DNA from: Sva-07 sp963829585 | GTDB taxonomy: Bacteria > Actinomycetota > Acidimicrobiia > Acidimicrobiales > Ilumatobacteraceae | Length of the DNA stretch: 64,000 nucleotides | Direction: 5' to 3' | NCBI GenBank assembly: GCA_963829585.1 | Contig: CAWHJD010000001.1 | Location: 62,001-126,000 of the forward strand | Shown: positions 61,452 through 64,000 of the stretch, piece after piece | How positions within the stretch are numbered: the stretch's first letter is position 1 | Layout: each line of letters begins with the position of its first letter | The notes under the pieces: model-generated | The model's input: only the letters and a program-made list of their open reading frames with translations | Databases searched by the model: none | What the model was told of the DNA's origin: nothing | Translations under genes and position numbers: made by a program

Positions 61452-61486
61452 GCGAAGCGACCGAGGGGTGGTCGGCTCGCTCATCG
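61446..61486. repeat. Palindromic repeat family C, copy 2
   Basis: 41 bp with arms CGATGAGCGA / TCGCTCATCG, closely matching the reverse complement of 7631-7671. The TGA stop codon of the ABC1 kinase gene (61449-61451) is within the left arm. Confidence 0.8.
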
Positions 61487-61532
61487 GTGTCCGGTCGGAC
61501 GAGGACGTCACGAGTTCACTAGCGTCCCCGGG

Positions 61533-62222
61533 ATGACGAATGCGTCGGAGACCGAGTCGACCGCGCGGGCACCGTTCGCGCCGTGGGATCGGCGTGACAT
61601 TCCCGGATCGTTCAGCGTGGAGGAGACGGCCCGACGGGTCGGCAACTACAAGTGGACCGAGATGAAGCTGTTCGAGGCGCTCGGCGGGTGGGTCGCCACG
61701 GTGCCCGAACTCGACGTCAAGATGCGCTTCGGCACGCACTGCTACCACCACGCCTGGCACGCCGACCTGTGGCACAAGCGACTCCCCGAACTCCGCGAGA
61801 TGAAGCCGGAGCGCCTCACGGTTCCCGCCAACGCCGCCATGGAACGCTTCATCGAGGCGATGACCGAACCCGAGGCACCCGAGCTCACGATCGAGAAGCT
61901 GGTCGGCGTGTACCGCGTGCTGATCCCACGCTTCATCGCCGCGTACACCTACCACCGCAACAACACGAGCGAGATCACCGACGCGCCGACGATCCGATCG
62001 ATCAACTTCATCCTCCAGGACGAGTTCGAGGACTGGCGCGACGGCGAGATGCTGCTGCAGTCGCTGATCACCACACCGAAACACGTCGAGCGGGCCGCCG
62101 TCCACCAGGCCCGCCTCGAGGCGCTCATGGTGGAAGCAGGCGGCATCACCGGATTCGATAGCATCGGCCCGGGGAACACCAACAGCACAGGGAACAACAC
62201 CATCACTGAAGGGGGCGCCTGA
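61533..62222 (+). CDS. Ferritin-like-associated protein (uncharacterised)
   Basis: 229 residues. Helical, with a His-rich RFGTHCYHHAWHADLWHKRL (about residues 69-88) and DEFEDWRDGEMLLQSL near 165. The clustered His/Glu pattern suggests a ferritin-like metal site, but it does not fit the canonical ExxH pair exactly. It overlaps the next gene by one base (TGATG), so the genes are coupled. Function unknown. Confidence 0.7.
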   Translation: MTNASETESTARAPFAPWDRRDIPGSFSVEETARRVGNYKWTEMKLFEALGGWVATVPELDVKMRFGTHCYHHAWHADLWHKRLPELREMKPERLTVPANAAMERFIEAMTEPEAPELTIEKLVGVYRVLIPRFIAAYTYHRNNTSEITDAPTIRSINFILQDEFEDWRDGEMLLQSLITTPKHVERAAVHQARLEALMVEAGGITGFDSIGPGNTNSTGNNTITEGGA

Positions 62223-63091
62223 TGCGTCAGTTCTTTCCGGTAGAAGACCTCGCTCGCGACGAGCGGTTCGTGCAGACCAACATGGCCGAACGGATGAAGG
62301 ACGGCCGCACGGCACTCGACATCAAGGAGTCGTCGGCCAGGAGCCGCGGCGCGAGCAAGCGTCTCACCCCGGAGCGTCACGACGCATCGGACGCAGCACG
62401 CGGGCTGATGCACGGCATCATGGTCGGCGAGATCCAGGCGCTCGAAGGCGCCGGGCGGACAGCCCACGACTTCGCTGCGGGCGACGGCACCAACGACACG
62501 ATCCCCTTCGAACTCAAGCTCGACATGGCCCGGCAGGCGTGGGACGAAGCGCGCCACGTGGAGATCAGCGCCAAACTGTCCGACTGGATGGGCACCGAAC
62601 TCGGCGAGTTCGCCGAGAACACCGTGCTGTTCGAGGCGGCCTGCTCGAACGACCCGATCCTGCGCCTCGCCGGGGTCAACCGGGCGCTCGAGGGCCTCGC
62701 CATCGACGTGTTCACGCAGATGAAGGAGTTCGGCGACATCGCCGGCGACCCGTACCTCGAGTTCTGCGAGGACTGGATGCTCGCCGACGAGGTGACCCAC
62801 GTGAAGATGGGCTCCGACTGGCTCCGCAAGGTCACGGCGAACGACCCCGATCGTCGCACCAAGGCGCTCGAGTTCCAGCAGGTCGTCGACAAGCTGTTCA
62901 GTTTCGGTGGCACGCGCGGCGAGAGCGTCGAGAGTTCCTTCAGCCTCGCCCGCCGGTTCCGTGAGCTCGCCGGGTTCACCGACGACGAGGTCGACACCAT
63001 TTCGGAGATGGACAACGAAGCGCTCGAAGAACGGCGTGCCCAGGTCATCGCCTACCGCGAGAGGGTCGGCGCCGATCACGTACCGGCCTGA
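62222..63091 (+). CDS. DUF455 ferritin-like protein
   Basis: 289 residues. Di-iron-type motifs: MVGEIQALEGAGRTAHDFAA, QAWDEARHVEISAKL (ExxH) and LADEVTHVKMGSDW (ExxH). This is the DUF455 ferritin-like family, of unknown function. It follows the first gene with a one-base overlap and is followed by the third gene after one base. Confidence 0.85.
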   Translation: MRQFFPVEDLARDERFVQTNMAERMKDGRTALDIKESSARSRGASKRLTPERHDASDAARGLMHGIMVGEIQALEGAGRTAHDFAAGDGTNDTIPFELKLDMARQAWDEARHVEISAKLSDWMGTELGEFAENTVLFEAACSNDPILRLAGVNRALEGLAIDVFTQMKEFGDIAGDPYLEFCEDWMLADEVTHVKMGSDWLRKVTANDPDRRTKALEFQQVVDKLFSFGGTRGESVESSFSLARRFRELAGFTDDEVDTISEMDNEALEERRAQVIAYRERVGADHVPA

Positions 63092-63092
63092 C

Positions 63093-63677
63093 ATGCCTGC
63101 GATGAGTGACGTGTCGACGTCCCACTTCTCGACGGGCAAGATCACGGTCTCACCGGCCGAGTTCACCTTCGTCAAGTACGAGGCAGCCGTGATCGCCGAC
63201 ATCGTCGCCGAACTCGCGGCGATGTTCGAGATCTCCAATCCGATCAAGGTGATCGTCGACGAGACGACGCCCTTGGCCAAGCTCTCGGAGGAACTCGACG
63301 GCATGTCGTCGGATGCCACCATCACGCTGCACGCCGAGAGCGGCGCGCTGGAGGATCGCAGGCATCCGATGTCGTTCAGCGCCGCCGGCGCCCGCGAGTC
63401 GTTCGGGCGCATCCTCCTGCGAGCGCACGATCGACTACGTCCCGACTTCGCCGACGTGCCGGCGGATGTCGACCTGACCCTCGAGGAAAACGCGGCGTGG
63501 GACACCTACTGCGTCGGTCGCCTGGCGCGCCTCGGCATCGAGACGAACCAGCAGCGTTGGCGCTACAACCACCGCAACCGGTACGGCTTCGCCGACGGCG
63601 TCGACGCGGCCTTCGACGCACTGTGGAACGCCGACGACCTGGGCTGGTCGGAGATGCTCGCCACCGCCCGCAGCTGA
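63093..63677 (+). CDS. Uncharacterised protein, third gene of the ferritin-like operon
   Basis: 194 residues from ATG 63093 (ATG 63102 also possible). FTFVKYEAAVIADIVAELAA, IKVIVDETTPLAKLSEELDG and LTLEENAAWDTYCVGRLARL; the last third is W/Y/R-rich (QQRWRYNHRNRYGFADGVDA). No family recognised. One base after the DUF455 gene, so co-transcribed with the two ferritin-like genes. Confidence 0.7.
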   Translation: MPAMSDVSTSHFSTGKITVSPAEFTFVKYEAAVIADIVAELAAMFEISNPIKVIVDETTPLAKLSEELDGMSSDATITLHAESGALEDRRHPMSFSAAGARESFGRILLRAHDRLRPDFADVPADVDLTLEENAAWDTYCVGRLARLGIETNQQRWRYNHRNRYGFADGVDAAFDALWNADDLGWSEMLATARS

Positions 63678-63743
63678 GGTCACTGTTCGGCGCTCACCTG
63701 CATCGGCGGCAACCGCCCGCGGGTGATCGCGTCGTTGCGCGGA

Positions 63744-64000
63744 TCAGTCGACTGCGACCTGGAGATGCTCGAGCCCGCGTAGGTTGATCCGGCCGTTCCA
63801 CTCGGGTTCACCGACGAGTCTGGCGTTCGGGAAGCGACGAACGAAGGTGCCGATCGCCACCTGCGCTTCGAGGCGGGCGAGTGACGCACCGAGGCAGTAG
63901 TGGATGCCACTGCCGAACGCCACGTGCTGCGCCAGGCCCATCCGGTGGATGTCGAGGTCGTCGGCGGTCGGGCCCCACTTGTCCGGATCACGGTTCGCCG
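63744..64000 (-). CDS. Cytochrome P450, C-terminal part, cut by the window edge
   Basis: The last about 85 residues are visible. The haem motif is FGSGIHYCLGASLARLE (FxxGxHxCxG with the axial Cys), preceded by ANRDPDKWGPTADDLDIHRM, matching the meander region. The protein continues off the right edge. Convergent with the ferritin-like operon. Confidence 0.92.
   Translation of the reverse strand, partial: ANRDPDKWGPTADDLDIHRMGLAQHVAFGSGIHYCLGASLARLEAQVAIGTFVRRFPNARLVGEPEWNGRINLRGLEHLQVAVD

Noticed and set aside
1..64000. tRNA or rRNA genes
   Set aside because: No cloverleaf or rRNA-like sequence was noticed in the short intergenic regions; a covariance-model scan would be decisive.

Overview
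The window is high-GC DNA from an actinobacterium. Features supporting this are a mycothiol-dependent maleylpyruvate-isomerase-type enzyme, an F420-type luciferase-like oxidoreductase, a DUF222/HNH endonuclease, many GTG starts, ATGA/GTGA stop-start overlaps and probable leaderless starts. The gene repertoire (two-domain acyl-CoA dehydrogenases, an MpaB-type oxygenase, EF-G2, AIM24) would suit Acidimicrobiia such as the Ilumatobacter group, but that placement is inference. Nothing looks like a large genomic island; it is ordinary chromosome with small accessory pieces.

Layout. 0-10 kb: a broken P-loop kinase, a DoxX-like membrane protein, an SRPBCC protein, a broken Rpf-like protein, a SulP transporter, a dual-specificity phosphatase, an acyl-CoA dehydrogenase, a CinA-type amidase, a methyltransferase, a NYN-like protein and a PIG-L deacetylase. 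10-16 kb: an HTH/nucleotidyltransferase toxin-antitoxin-like pair, DUF1905, a hydrolase, a thioesterase, an HNH endonuclease and a CcdA/MazF-like pair. 15.7-18.6 kb: folB-folK-folP-like genes overlapping head to tail, followed by a ketopantoate-reductase gene. 18.7-24.1 kb: a cupredoxin lipoprotein, a large RecB-like nuclease/SF1 helicase, and TetR plus a mycothiol-dependent enzyme. 24.15-25.5 kb: an IS481-type insertion sequence with a 15-bp target duplication, sitting inside a palindrome. 25.5-34.8 kb: assorted hydrolases, a repeat protein, EF-G2, acylphosphatase, a phosphoesterase and an LLM oxidoreductase. 34.8-39.8 kb: two PNPOx-fold proteins (one fused to GAF and a winged-helix-like end), a hemerythrin gene with a 14-bp repeat tract in its 5' end, and small proteins. 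39.8-47.2 kb: LysR/SDR, an ACAD, a dienelactone hydrolase, and an FtsX permease with an ATPase-cNMP-domain fusion. 47.4-53.9 kb: a molybdopterin hydroxylase large subunit without partner subunits, the AI-2E/asparaginase/MBL operon and an MpaB-like oxygenase. 54-64 kb: YcaQ, cyclophilin, a sugar ABC importer lacking its ATPase, a DksA-like/ABC1-kinase pair, a three-gene ferritin-like operon and a P450 cut by the window edge.

Two themes cut across the genes. First, several conserved genes are split by a frame change that is always repaired by skipping one base, which points to insertion-type sequence errors or decay. Second, three families of dispersed palindromes, each seen twice, sit at gene ends. 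The most interesting candidates for new biology are the 14-bp repeat tract that sets the frame of the hemerythrin gene, the PNPOx-GAF-winged-helix fusion, the palindrome families with an IS inserted in one palindrome, and the ferritin-like three-gene operon.
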